Program-made: the position numbers and the translations under genes | Shown here: positions 50,694 through 58,941 of the stretch, in pieces | Layout of the letters: every line of letters starts with the position of its first letter | Position numbering within the stretch: the stretch's first letter is position 1 | Notes under the pieces: generated by a model | Told to the model about the DNA's origin: nothing | Seen by the model: only the letters and a program-made list of their open reading frames with translations | Databases searched by the model: none | Assembly: GCA_017935745.1 (NCBI GenBank) | Contig: JAGBGX010000011.1 | Location: 1 to 64,000, forward strand | Length of the DNA: 64,000 bases | Origin: Treponema sp. | GTDB lineage: Bacteria > Spirochaetota > Spirochaetia > Treponematales > Treponemataceae | Direction: 5' to 3'

Positions 50694-51392
50694 ATGAAGA
50701 ATTTTTCTATACTGTTTGAAAACCCTGAGATTATTCTGGTGAACAAGGCGGCCGGATTTTCTGTTCAGGGAGGAGCCGGCATTTCCCATTCGCTTGACGA
50801 GTCTCTTTCCCGCCAGCTGGGATATAAAATTCATCTGGTTCACAGGCTTGACAAGGAGACTTCAGGAATTCTCATTGTCGCAAAGAGTCCTGCGGCTGCG
50901 GCAAAGTGGACGCGGCTGATTTCCTGCGGGCAAGTGCAGAAAGAGTATGCCGCGGTATGCTTTGGCATTCCTCTGGTGAACGGAAAAAAAAAGCGCGCCG
51001 GGAGCCTGCTGGGAACAGTGGAAGCGCACGGAAGAATGCAGGCCGCGGAGACGCAGTTTGCAGTCCTGTCTGAGTGCCGGGCTGCCATTCCGGGAAATGA
51101 AAACGGGGCTGAGCTTGAAATGAGCCTGCTGGGCATAACAATCAGAACAGGACGGATGCACCAGATACGGATTCAGATGGCGCAGGCGCAGTGTCCTGTT
51201 GCAGCGGATGACAGGCACGGTGACTTTAAGAAAAACAGGCTTGCCCGCGCGCTCGGAATCCGGCGGCTTCACCTTGCGTCTGTAAGGCTCACCGTTCCGC
51301 TGGACGGCAGGCAGGAAACGTTCTCTGTTCCGCTTCCTGAGCATATGGCCCGGACGGTGCAGCAGTTTTTCGGCTCTGACACGGATGCATGA
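50694..51392 (+). CDS. RluA-family 23S rRNA/tRNA pseudouridine synthase
   Basis: A 232-residue pseudouridine synthase lacking an S4 domain. The catalytic Asp lies in HRLDKETSGILIVAKS, and motifs VNKAAGFSVQGG and GRMHQIRIQMAQ are typical of RluA/RluC/RluD relatives. The target uridine is not predictable. The start ATG 50694 is set by MKNFSILFENPEIILVNK and by the promoter immediately upstream. yebC follows with its own promoter. Confidence 0.9.
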   Translation: MKNFSILFENPEIILVNKAAGFSVQGGAGISHSLDESLSRQLGYKIHLVHRLDKETSGILIVAKSPAAAAKWTRLISCGQVQKEYAAVCFGIPLVNGKKKRAGSLLGTVEAHGRMQAAETQFAVLSECRAAIPGNENGAELEMSLLGITIRTGRMHQIRIQMAQAQCPVAADDRHGDFKKNRLARALGIRRLHLASVRLTVPLDGRQETFSVPLPEHMARTVQQFFGSDTDA

Positions 51393-51414
51393 TTTTCCGT
51401 CAGCGCGCACTCTA

Positions 51415-51444
51415 TTGACGCACTTGTTATTCTTATGGTAAAAT
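51415..51444 (+). promoter_or_regulatory. Promoter of yebC-ruvC
   Basis: TTGACG (51415-51420), an 18-base spacer and TAAAAT (51439-51444), followed by a 30-base leader containing AGAGGAG. Confidence 0.6.
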
Positions 51445-51478
51445 ATTATACTTATTCGTATTTATAGAGGAGTTCCGT

Positions 51479-52222
51479 ATGTCAGGACACAGTAAATGGT
51501 CAACTATTAAGCATGCAAAAGGCATTGCTGATGCAAAACGCGGCGCGCTTTTCACAAAATTCATAAAGGAAATTTCTATTGCTGCAAAAATGGGCGGCGG
51601 CGATCCGGATACAAACCCTCGTCTGCGCACAGCGATGCTGAAGGCAAAGGCAGCGTCCATGCCCAAGGATAATATTGAGCGTGCAATAAAGAAAGGAACG
51701 GGCGAGCTTGGCGCGGTTTCCTACGAAGAGCTTGTGTATGAAGGATATGCTCCAGGCGGAGTTGCTGTTCTTGTGGAAGTTCTTACAGACAACAAGAACC
51801 GTGCGGCTGCTGATGTGCGCAACGTGTTTAACAAGAACGGCGGAAACCTCGGCACTACAGGCTCCACAAGCCGCATGTTTGAGCGCAAGGGAGTCATTGA
51901 GTATGATGCTGAAAAAGTCAGCGAAGATGATGTGATGAGCGTGGCTGTTGAAGCCGGCGCGGAAGATGTTGTGAATGAAGACGGTGTCATCACTGTTACA
52001 ACAGATCCTGCGTCCTTTGATACTGTCCTTGAAGCGCTTCAGGCCAAGGAATGGGAGACCCTTTCTGCCGCAGTTTCAATGGTTCCGTTTAACTATACAG
52101 CAGTTGATGCGGAGACAGCGAAAAAAGTGCAGAAGCTTCTGGACAAGCTGGAAGAAAATGACGATGTTCAGAACGTGTATTCCACGGTCGAGTATCCTGA
52201 CGACTTTGATCCTGAGTCATAA
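51479..52222 (+). CDS. yebC: YebC/PmpR-family protein
   Basis: A 247-residue protein opening with the invariant [15 protein letters not shown] and continuing with [15 protein letters not shown] and [17 protein letters not shown]. YebC proteins were annotated as transcription regulators and are now also known as translation factors that relieve ribosome stalling at proline stretches. Either role may apply. AGAGGAG lies 5-6 bases before the ATG. ruvC begins 75 bases after the stop, the order seen in many bacteria. Confidence 0.96.
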   Translation: MSGHSKWSTIKHAKGIADAKRGALFTKFIKEISIAAKMGGGDPDTNPRLRTAMLKAKAASMPKDNIERAIKKGTGELGAVSYEELVYEGYAPGGVAVLVEVLTDNKNRAAADVRNVFNKNGGNLGTTGSTSRMFERKGVIEYDAEKVSEDDVMSVAVEAGAEDVVNEDGVITVTTDPASFDTVLEALQAKEWETLSAAVSMVPFNYTAVDAETAKKVQKLLDKLEENDDVQNVYSTVEYPDDFDPES

Positions 52223-52296
52223 AAAAGCACCAGTTTTTCCCTGGGCATTGTCCGCTGCCGCTATGCTGCGGAAGCACATGGTGCAGGATTCATAAC

Positions 52297-52779
52297 GTGC
52301 GTCTGCGGCGTGTTATAGGGATTGATCCCGGGCTTGCAAACACTGGGTTCGGGATTGTTGACTGCGAAAATTCCAGGCTGTCTCTTGTCAGCTACGGTGT
52401 CATACAGACGGACAGCCGGGATTCCCATGAAATACGGCTTCTGTCTATCTACAACAGGATTCTTGCGGTTATTGATGAATTCAGGCCGACAGAAGCTGAA
52501 ATGGAGACGCTCTTTTTTGCACGGAACACAACAAGCGCTCTTGCGGTTGCCGAGGCAAAAGGAGTTGTGACGCTGTGCCTTGCCCAGCAGGGAATTCCGC
52601 TGTCTCTGTATGCCCCGAACCAGATAAAAAGCGCTGTCACTGGGAGCAAGGGCGCTGACAAGAGCACAGTGGAGCGGTATGTGCAGATTCTGCTGGGACT
52701 GAAGGAGCCTCCTGAGCCGGATCATGCAGCAGATGCCCTTGCCGGAGCCATAACGCATCTTCATTTTACATTTTCGTGA
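52297..52779 (+). CDS. ruvC: Holliday junction resolvase RuvC
   Basis: A 160-residue nuclease of the RNase H fold. The four acidic residues are present: Asp in VIGIDPGLANTGFG, Glu in AEMETLFFARN, and the Asp pair in PDHAADALAGA. It cleaves four-way DNA junctions made during recombination. The start is GTG 52297 (MRLRRVIGIDPG), with AGGA about 9 bases upstream. Its 3' end overlaps the convergent DUF8091-like gene by 14 bases. ruvA and ruvB are not in this window. Confidence 0.95.
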   Translation: MRLRRVIGIDPGLANTGFGIVDCENSRLSLVSYGVIQTDSRDSHEIRLLSIYNRILAVIDEFRPTEAEMETLFFARNTTSALAVAEAKGVVTLCLAQQGIPLSLYAPNQIKSAVTGSKGADKSTVERYVQILLGLKEPPEPDHAADALAGAITHLHFTFS

Positions 52780-53485
52780 CTGAATACAGGCGGAACCGTC
52801 CTTTTTTCCCCGATACAGCAAGAATGCCGAGCCTTGCATAAAGCCATATCATTATGCAGGAATCCGCGGGCTTTATCCGGCTGTCTTCTGCCTTTAAAAG
52901 CGTGAAGAATTCCTTTGATGTGAACTGCTGCGGAAGGTCTTTCGGCAGCAGCGCTTCGTATGCTCTCCTTCCGTGGAGAACAACTGTGTTTCCAATCTGT
53001 TCAAGCCGCTTTCCAGTCTTTATCCACGCTTTTTTGAACCGTCTGCGCCTGTTTCTGGACTGAACCGGCTCTGTTCCGGCTGTGCGTTCTTCCGTGACTT
53101 CCACTTCGAGGATTTCAAGCGTGAACTGTGCGCTCAGCAGCACTGGCGCGAGGGATGACAGTTCCCGGAATACGGAGCGCACGCCTTTTTTTGCGGGGCT
53201 TTTGCGCCGTGATGTTTTTCCTGTGGCTTTGCTGAATGTTTCAATATATTTTACGGCAGCCACCGGGTAGACGACTTTCACTTTCCGGCCCTGCCCGATG
53301 AAGAATTCCGTCTTTTTCAGCAGGCGTCCCAGCGTTCCTGTCTGAATTTCAATGATTTCCCCGCCGGGAGCCGCTATGTCCGCAATGTACGGCCCGCATG
53401 CCGCTTCCTCTGTTCCGCCGCTTTGCGCGCAGTACAGGGCCTTCAGCGCCTTGTGAAGGTGCGTTTCGTTCAGTGTGTTTATCAT
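52766..53485 (-). CDS. DUF8091-like protein, possible PD-(D/E)xK-type fold
   Basis: A 239-residue protein. The N-terminal part reads ETHLHKALKALYCA, then YIADIAAPGGEIIEIQTG and KVKVVYPVAAVKYIETF, a pattern I associate with DUF8091-type proteins. Asp36 and the Glu46-Ile-Gln48 spacing recall a PD-(D/E)xK nuclease core, in its ExQ form. The middle (about 90-180) has basic patches (SRNRRRRFKKAWIKTGKR), which suits nucleic-acid binding. The C-terminus could be a winged helix (LPQQFTSKEFFTLLKAED). A nuclease role is only an inference. It is divergent from mraZ. Confidence 0.5.
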   Translation of the reverse strand: MINTLNETHLHKALKALYCAQSGGTEEAACGPYIADIAAPGGEIIEIQTGTLGRLLKKTEFFIGQGRKVKVVYPVAAVKYIETFSKATGKTSRRKSPAKKGVRSVFRELSSLAPVLLSAQFTLEILEVEVTEERTAGTEPVQSRNRRRRFKKAWIKTGKRLEQIGNTVVLHGRRAYEALLPKDLPQQFTSKEFFTLLKAEDSRIKPADSCIMIWLYARLGILAVSGKKGRFRLYSVTKM

Positions 53486-53591
53486 GCGCTATTGGAACGG
53501 TAAAGGAAAATCTGCTGAACCTCAACTATACACTTTGTAAGTGCGTCTGAAAAATTAGTTTATAAAAACGTATTATCGGGCTGTTTTTGCA

Positions 53592-53619
53592 TTGACATTA
53601 CCGTAAATTTGCATAAAAT
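53592..53619 (+). promoter_or_regulatory. Promoter of the mraZ/dcw cluster
   Basis: TTGACA (53592-53597), a 16-base spacer and TAAAAT (53614-53619). The predicted start near 53626 lies just before the MraZ box array. Confidence 0.75.
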
Positions 53620-53629
53620 GATATGTGAG

Positions 53630-53663
53630 TGGGAAATAGTGGGGGAAAGTGGTGGATAGTGGC
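53630..53663 (+). promoter_or_regulatory. MraZ operator: four TGG-type boxes 10 bases apart
   Basis: TGGGA, TGGGG, TGGTG and TGGCA begin at 53630, 53640, 53650 and 53660, exactly one helical turn apart. MraZ is known to bind TGGG-type repeats at this spacing and repress its own operon. The array lies just after the promoter and covers the mraZ start region. Confidence 0.8.
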
Positions 53664-54107
53664 ATGGAAATGCTCTTCGGCGAGTACAGCAACACATTGG
53701 ATGAAAAGGGAAGAATCCTGTTTCCAGCGAAGCTGCGCGGTGTGTTGCGGCAGGAGTCTGTTGTTGTAACGCAAGGGCTTGACCGCTGTCTCATGCTTTT
53801 CACCATTGACGAATGGATGTCGCTCAACAGGAAAATTGTAGAGTCTGCGTCCTTGTTTAACGATCAGAAGCGGCTTGTCATGCGGCGCTTTATTGCTCCG
53901 GCGCAGAAAATCGATTTTGACAGGACAGGGCGGCTTTCCATTCCCCAGTCTCTCAGGGACTACGCAGGGCTTAAGAGCGAATGCACAATCCTCGGCATCA
54001 ACAGGTATATGGAGCTGTGGGATTCAGAAAGCTACCGGGCGTACCTTGAGAAAACAGAAAGTTCATTCCTTCAGGCTGCTGAAAGCATGGGCGATATTCT
54101 GATGTGA
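53649..54107 (+). CDS. mraZ: Transcriptional regulator MraZ
   Basis: A 152-residue double-AbrB protein. The two repeats begin LFGEYSNTLDEKGRILFPAKLR and RFIAPAQKIDFDRTGRLSIPQSLR; the DEKGR and DRTGR signatures are conserved DNA-contacting positions. It represses the division cluster through the boxes at 53630-53663. The GTG at 53649 is used here; ATG 53664 (MEMLFGEY) matches the family N-terminus better and would give a protein five residues shorter. rsmH follows after 13 bases. Confidence 0.94.
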   Translation: MVDSGMEMLFGEYSNTLDEKGRILFPAKLRGVLRQESVVVTQGLDRCLMLFTIDEWMSLNRKIVESASLFNDQKRLVMRRFIAPAQKIDFDRTGRLSIPQSLRDYAGLKSECTILGINRYMELWDSESYRAYLEKTESSFLQAAESMGDILM

Positions 54108-54120
54108 AGCTGGAAGAGAT

Positions 54121-55095
54121 ATGGAAATTGTTCACACGCCGGTGCTTTTGCAGGAATGCCTCAGATATCTGTCTCCTGAAGGCGAGCCGTATGAAAAGGA
54201 CGCCTTTATGATTGACTGTACGCTGGGCGAAGGCGGGCATTCATTCGGCTTCCTTGAATCGTATCCGTCGCTCAGAATAAAAGGGATTGATGCTGACAGC
54301 GTGATTCAGGAGCGCGCGCGTGAGCGGCTTGCACCGTTTGCCGGCCGCATGAGCTTTTACAGCGGATGGTTTGATGAATTTTTCCGCGGATATGCGGAGA
54401 TGCGGCGGCCCGACCTGATTCTGTTTGACCTCGGAATCAGCGTGTTCCACTATGAGCGCAGCGGACGCGGATTTTCCTTCCGGCATGACGAGGCTCTTGA
54501 CATGAGGCTGAACCCTGCGTCCGGGGAAAGCGCGTGCGACATTGTAAACGGAATGACAGAGGCGCAGCTTGCGGATATGATCTATCTGTATTCAGATGAA
54601 AAATACTCGCGCAGAATTGCGGCTGCCATTGTCCGTGCGCGGAGCCTGTGCAGGATAACGTCTGCCAGTGTTTTGGCCGATATTATATATGACGCAGTTC
54701 CGGCTCAGTACCGGCATGGCGCAATCCATCCTGCCACACGGACATTTCAGGCTCTGCGGATTCAAGTGAACGGCGAGCTGAAGCGGCTTTCAGAGGCCGT
54801 CCACGGGGCGTTTTCTGTCCTGAATGCGGGCGGAAAAATGGGCGTGATAACGTTCCATTCCCTGGAAGACAGGATTGTAAAGAACTATTTTCGGAACCTC
54901 GGGAAGGCATGCGTGTGTCCGCCGGAAGTTCCGTCATGCGTATGCGGCGGCAGTCCGTGCGCGGAGCTTTTGACGCGGAAGCCTGCGGAGCCTTCGGCAG
55001 AGGAAATCAGCCGGAATCCTCCGTCACGCAGCGCAAAGCTCAGGGTTGTCAGGAAAATCCGGGATCCTGAGGAAATCCGCCGCTGCAAGCTATGA
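54121..55095 (+). CDS. rsmH: 16S rRNA (cytosine-N4) methyltransferase RsmH
   Basis: A 324-residue SAM-dependent enzyme modifying C1402 of 16S rRNA. HTPVLLQECLRYL opens it, DCTLGEGGHS is the SAM loop, and DLGISVFHYERSGRGFSFRHDEALDMRLN, TRTFQALRIQVNGEL and ITFHSLEDRIVKNYF are diagnostic. A Cys-rich stretch (CVCPPEVPSCVCGGSPC) precedes the C-terminus. GGAAGAG precedes the ATG. It is the second gene of the dcw cluster, as usual. Confidence 0.96.
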   Translation: MEIVHTPVLLQECLRYLSPEGEPYEKDAFMIDCTLGEGGHSFGFLESYPSLRIKGIDADSVIQERARERLAPFAGRMSFYSGWFDEFFRGYAEMRRPDLILFDLGISVFHYERSGRGFSFRHDEALDMRLNPASGESACDIVNGMTEAQLADMIYLYSDEKYSRRIAAAIVRARSLCRITSASVLADIIYDAVPAQYRHGAIHPATRTFQALRIQVNGELKRLSEAVHGAFSVLNAGGKMGVITFHSLEDRIVKNYFRNLGKACVCPPEVPSCVCGGSPCAELLTRKPAEPSAEEISRNPPSRSAKLRVVRKIRDPEEIRRCKL

Positions 55096-55147
55096 GAAAA
55101 CAGGAAGCGGCTTCGGCTTGCGCCCGCTGTGAAAAGGAGATGAAGGT

Positions 55148-55453
55148 ATGGCTGACAGAAAAATAGACTGCATTTTAAAGAATCTGCTCATGATTGCTCT
55201 TGCGCTTGGAATTCCGGGGCTTCTGATTTTTAACGGAATTCAGTCAGGCAAGTACCGCACCTTGCGGAAGGAAGTTGCCGAGCTGGAGAAGAGGCAGGAG
55301 CGGCTGATTGAGGAAAATAAAAAGCTGATAACAGACATAAGCGTCCTTTCAAGCTCCGACAGAATTGAAACCATTGCAGAAAACGACCTTGGAATGCGGA
55401 AGGCAGAAACTGAAGAGATTGTCCGTGTTGAAATAAGGAAAAAGGGAAAATGA
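55148..55453 (+). CDS. ftsL: FtsL/DivIC-like septum protein
   Basis: A 101-residue bitopic membrane protein. A short cytoplasmic head is followed by one membrane helix (LLMIALALGIPGLLIFNGI, about 13-31). A coiled coil (YRTLRKEVAELEKRQERLIE) and a C-terminal segment ERIETIAENDLGMRK-like close it. The RIETIAENDLGM motif matches the FtsL/DivIC family, which joins FtsQ and FtsB in activating septal synthesis. Its place between rsmH and murF supports ftsL rather than ftsB. The stop overlaps the murF start. Confidence 0.8.
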   Translation: MADRKIDCILKNLLMIALALGIPGLLIFNGIQSGKYRTLRKEVAELEKRQERLIEENKKLITDISVLSSSDRIETIAENDLGMRKAETEEIVRVEIRKKGK

Positions 55454-56880
55454 CAGAAACTGATTCGCTTTTGACAATGGATGAAATTCTTCCTGCTGTT
55501 TGCGGCGCTCATGTCCTTGGCAGCGGGCCGTTCAGTTTTACTTCTGTCAGGACGGACAGCCGCCTTGTTGAAAAAGGCTCGCTTTTTGTTCCTCTTGCAG
55601 GTGAAAAGCAGGACGGACATGCGTTTATTCCTCAGGCTGCTGAGCGCGGCGCATCGGCGGTTTTTATCCGCATGAAAAACTTTGAGGAAGACAGCGGATT
55701 TTTTGTTGAGATTTTTAAGAAGCATCCGTCAGTGCATTTTATTGCTGTGGAAAATACGCTGGCTGCCTTGCAGCAGGCTGCGGGCCGCTATGTGGAGCAG
55801 TTTCCGCGCCTGATAAAAATTGCAGTCACAGGCTCGAGCGGAAAAACGACAGTGAAGGAAATGCTGGCTTCAATTCTTTCCCGCAGATACAGCGTGATTT
55901 CCAACAAGGGGAATTTAAACAGCGAGACCGGGCTGCCGCTTTCAGTCTTTGAAATCAGAAAGGAGCATGAGTGCGGCATTTTTGAGATGGGAATGAACAG
56001 GGAGCATGAGATTGCTGAAATTGCAGCTGTGTTCAAGCCGCGGTTCGCAGTTATAACAAACATCGGAACAGCGCATATCGGCTGTCTGGGAAGCCGGGAA
56101 GCCATTGCGCGGGAAAAGGCGAACGTTTTTAATCATTTCCACGGATTCGGAACCGCAGTGATTCCGTATGATGATGACTTTGCAGATTTTCTCAGGGAGC
56201 AGGCTGAAGGAAAAACCGTTCTGTATGGAAAGGACTCTGAAACAGTGCAGTACAAGGAAGATCTCGGGCTGCATGGAACAAGGCTTTCTATCGGAGGAAT
56301 TGAAACAGTACTTGCGCTTCCGGGAAAGCACAACTACAGGAACGCGCTCGCGGCAATTGCGCTTGCACAGGTGCTCGGGCTGTCCGCCGAAGAAATTTCA
56401 CAGGGACTGCAGAGCCTTGTGCCGCTGTCCGGCCGCGGAGAAGTTATTGAAGGAGCGTACACGGTTGTGCAGGACTGCTACAATGCAAATCCTGATTCAA
56501 TGGAAAAATCAGTTTCATTTTTTTCATCACTGGAAGTTCCTGAAGGAGCAAAGAAAATTCTTGTTCTGGGCGACATGCTTGAACTTGGCGCAGATTCAGT
56601 CCGTCAGCATGAAGAGGCGGGACTTGCGGCTGCCCGTGCCCGTGCAGACATGATTATCTTTATTGGAACGGAAATGAAAGCAGCGTTCAGCGCGGCAAAG
56701 GATGCATGTGCAAAAAAAATGATTTTTATTGAAGGGAATTCTGACGAGGCCATGAGGAAAGCCGCCCTTGAGATACGGGATTTTTCTCCTGAGCATAGAA
56801 AGACTGCTGTTCTTTTAAAAGGATCGCGCGGCATGGGGCTTGAGCGGATAACTGGAATGCTGCTTGGAGAAGACAGATGA
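55450..56880 (+). CDS. murF: UDP-MurNAc-tripeptide D-alanyl-D-alanine ligase
   Basis: A 476-residue Mur ligase adding D-Ala-D-Ala to the cell-wall precursor. An N-terminal substrate-binding domain (VRTDSRLVEKGSLFVPLAGE) precedes the ATP loop AVTGSSGKTTVKEML. NLNSETGLPLSVF, GTAHIGCLGSREAIAREKA, LPGKHNYRNALAAIALA and DCYNANPDSM follow, all Mur-ligase text. It uses ATG 55450 overlapping ftsL and overlaps ftsW as ATGA. No ftsI or murE lies between ftsL and murF, where many bacteria carry them. Confidence 0.95.
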   Translation: MTETDSLLTMDEILPAVCGAHVLGSGPFSFTSVRTDSRLVEKGSLFVPLAGEKQDGHAFIPQAAERGASAVFIRMKNFEEDSGFFVEIFKKHPSVHFIAVENTLAALQQAAGRYVEQFPRLIKIAVTGSSGKTTVKEMLASILSRRYSVISNKGNLNSETGLPLSVFEIRKEHECGIFEMGMNREHEIAEIAAVFKPRFAVITNIGTAHIGCLGSREAIAREKANVFNHFHGFGTAVIPYDDDFADFLREQAEGKTVLYGKDSETVQYKEDLGLHGTRLSIGGIETVLALPGKHNYRNALAAIALAQVLGLSAEEISQGLQSLVPLSGRGEVIEGAYTVVQDCYNANPDSMEKSVSFFSSLEVPEGAKKILVLGDMLELGADSVRQHEEAGLAAARARADMIIFIGTEMKAAFSAAKDACAKKMIFIEGNSDEAMRKAALEIRDFSPEHRKTAVLLKGSRGMGLERITGMLLGEDR

Positions 56881-58085
56881 ACGGATACCGTTTTTTTCCT
56901 GACCGTCCTTTGATGAATTACAGGAAACGAGACACGCTTTTTTTTGTCTGCGTCATCCTGCTCTGGGGGCTTGGAATTTTCACTTTGTATATATGCACGC
57001 CGGGTGTAGGCGAGCGGTTCTTCAGGAATAAAAATTATTTTCTTTACCGCCAGCTTGCCTGCTCTGTCCTTGGCTTTGCCGGCTTCTTCTTTTTTGCTAT
57101 TGTGCCAGTCAGAGTGATACGCAGATGTGTCTTTGCGCTTGCGCTTGTTTCGCTTGCACTGTGCCTGCTTGCCCTGTTTCCGGGAATTGGAAGCGAACGC
57201 AAAGGCGCTTCCCGGTGGATTGTGATTCCGCACATCGTAACATTCCAGCCTTCAGAGCTGGTGAAATTTTCACTTGTGCTGTATCTGGCGCATATGTTCG
57301 ATGCGCATTCAGCTGAGTATGAAGAAAGCTCAAAGGAATTCATTTATCCTGTTGCGGCGCTTCTGGCGTTTGTCATTGTGATTTTATGCCAGCGCGACTT
57401 GTCTACGGGCGCGTTCATCTTTTGCATCGGCATTGCAATGTTTATTTTGTCAGGGGCATCCCTCAAGTGGCTGATTCCGTTTTCAACGCTTGTCATTCCT
57501 GCATCCCTGATTTTAATCTGCACTGAAGTGTACCGTCTGAACAGAATCCTTGCGTTTTTCCGTCCTGATGAATTTGCGCTGACGGCAGGCTATCAGACTT
57601 CAGCTTCTGAGCGGGCGATTGTTTCCGGCGGCGTCTGGGGAGTGGGAACGGGAGCCGGGCTTGAAAAAATTTCCGGCATTCCTGAAATTCAGACAGACTA
57701 TATTTTTGCCGGCTGGGCTGCTTCCATGGGGCTGCTCGGCGTGACGTGCTATTTCCTTTTGCTTGCGGTTTTTGCATTCCGCGGATTCAGCATTGCCGTG
57801 CACTGCCCGAACCGCTTTGCGGCGTATTCCGCGTTCGGCTGCACGCTTTCGATTTTCTGCCAGTCTGTCTTTAACTGCGCGGTTGTCTGCGGCGCTTCTC
57901 CGACAACAGGAATTCCGCTTCCGTTTTTTTCATCGGGAGGCTCTTCGCTTATTGTCACGCTGTGCATGTGCGGATTTATTATAAATGCATCGCATTGCGG
58001 AGCCGATAAAGAAACCGGGAATGAATCAAATGCTGCGCTTGAAGAAAGGGAAAGCATAGGCGGGGTGGTTGTTGAATATGAGTGA
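56877..58085 (+). CDS. ftsW: SEDS-family septal glycosyltransferase FtsW
   Basis: A 402-residue SEDS protein with about ten membrane helices. Key text is IGSERKGASRWIVIPHIVTFQPSE (the conserved loop), KISGIPEIQTDYIFAGWAASMGL, and the C-terminal SPTTGIPLPFFSSGGSSLIV. FtsW polymerises lipid II at the septum; RodA has the same signature, but the position in the cluster favours FtsW. The stop overlaps ftsQ by 8 bases. Confidence 0.93.
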   Translation: MNGYRFFPDRPLMNYRKRDTLFFVCVILLWGLGIFTLYICTPGVGERFFRNKNYFLYRQLACSVLGFAGFFFFAIVPVRVIRRCVFALALVSLALCLLALFPGIGSERKGASRWIVIPHIVTFQPSELVKFSLVLYLAHMFDAHSAEYEESSKEFIYPVAALLAFVIVILCQRDLSTGAFIFCIGIAMFILSGASLKWLIPFSTLVIPASLILICTEVYRLNRILAFFRPDEFALTAGYQTSASERAIVSGGVWGVGTGAGLEKISGIPEIQTDYIFAGWAASMGLLGVTCYFLLLAVFAFRGFSIAVHCPNRFAAYSAFGCTLSIFCQSVFNCAVVCGASPTTGIPLPFFSSGGSSLIVTLCMCGFIINASHCGADKETGNESNAALEERESIGGVVVEYE

Positions 58086-58929
58086 TGCGGCAGTTTCTCA
58101 GTTTGATGAATTTTTTACAGACGGGGCGCGCTTTGAGTCCGCTGTTCCCCAGTCCGGGCAGCAGAAAAAAGCGAAGGATAAGAAAGTCACGGCGCTTAAG
58201 ATTATTGTTGCTGTCCTCGGATTTTTTCTGCTTGTCGAAGGGCTTGTCTATTCCCTGGTGATTCCCTGCTTCAGCCAGCCGTCTGTTGTGTATGAAGGGC
58301 TGAGCCTTGCTTCCAGGGAGGCGGTTTCAGCGAAGCTTGCTCCGCTTGCCGGCGCACCGTGGTCTAGGTTTGACACGGAAAAGGCTGTCGCGCTGCTCAG
58401 CTCAGTTTCCTGCATAGAAAGCGTTTCCGTGGACAAGCAGTTTCCAGACAAGGTGTTTGTTTCTGTAAAGGAGCGGCTTCCTGTCGCCAAAACGATTCTT
58501 TCAGTAAACGGCAGGTCAAAGCCTGTTCAAATCGATGAAAATTGTGTATTATTTGGTATGCAGGCAGATGCAGCAGAGCAGGACAATTCAATTCCGCTCA
58601 TTTCAGGGATTCCTGTTGATGCTCTTCAGGAAGGCATGAGGCTTCCTGCGAAGTACCGTGTGCTGATGGAGCAGATTGCAGCCATAAGAAAGCTTCCGCA
58701 GAAATATTTTGCGGCGATTTCTGAAATTCAGGTTGTGCCCAAGGAATACGGAAACTATGAGCTTGCTCTGTATCCGACTCAGGCGAAGGTGCGGGTTCTT
58801 ACTGACCGCTCCCTTACTGAAGACGCGCTGAAGTACATGATGGTTGTGCTTGACGTTGTCAATTCAATTGAGCCGGATGTTGTGGAAGTCGATTTGCGCT
58901 ATGACTCGCTTTCATACAGATGCCGCTGA
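58078..58929 (+). CDS. ftsQ: Cell division protein FtsQ/DivIB
   Basis: A 283-residue bitopic protein. A charged cytoplasmic head (about 1-40) leads to one membrane helix (LKIIVAVLGFFLLVEGLVYSLVI). A POTRA-like segment follows (about 75-140, including CIESVSVDKQFPDKVFVSVKERLPVA), then the FtsQ beta domain. The pattern VSVKERLPVA is typical of FtsQ. ATG 58078 is preferred; an in-frame TTG at 58069 is possible. ftsA begins 12 bases after the stop. Confidence 0.87.
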   Translation: MSDAAVSQFDEFFTDGARFESAVPQSGQQKKAKDKKVTALKIIVAVLGFFLLVEGLVYSLVIPCFSQPSVVYEGLSLASREAVSAKLAPLAGAPWSRFDTEKAVALLSSVSCIESVSVDKQFPDKVFVSVKERLPVAKTILSVNGRSKPVQIDENCVLFGMQADAAEQDNSIPLISGIPVDALQEGMRLPAKYRVLMEQIAAIRKLPQKYFAAISEIQVVPKEYGNYELALYPTQAKVRVLTDRSLTEDALKYMMVVLDVVNSIEPDVVEVDLRYDSLSYRCR

Positions 58930-58941
58930 GTGAGGAGTATT

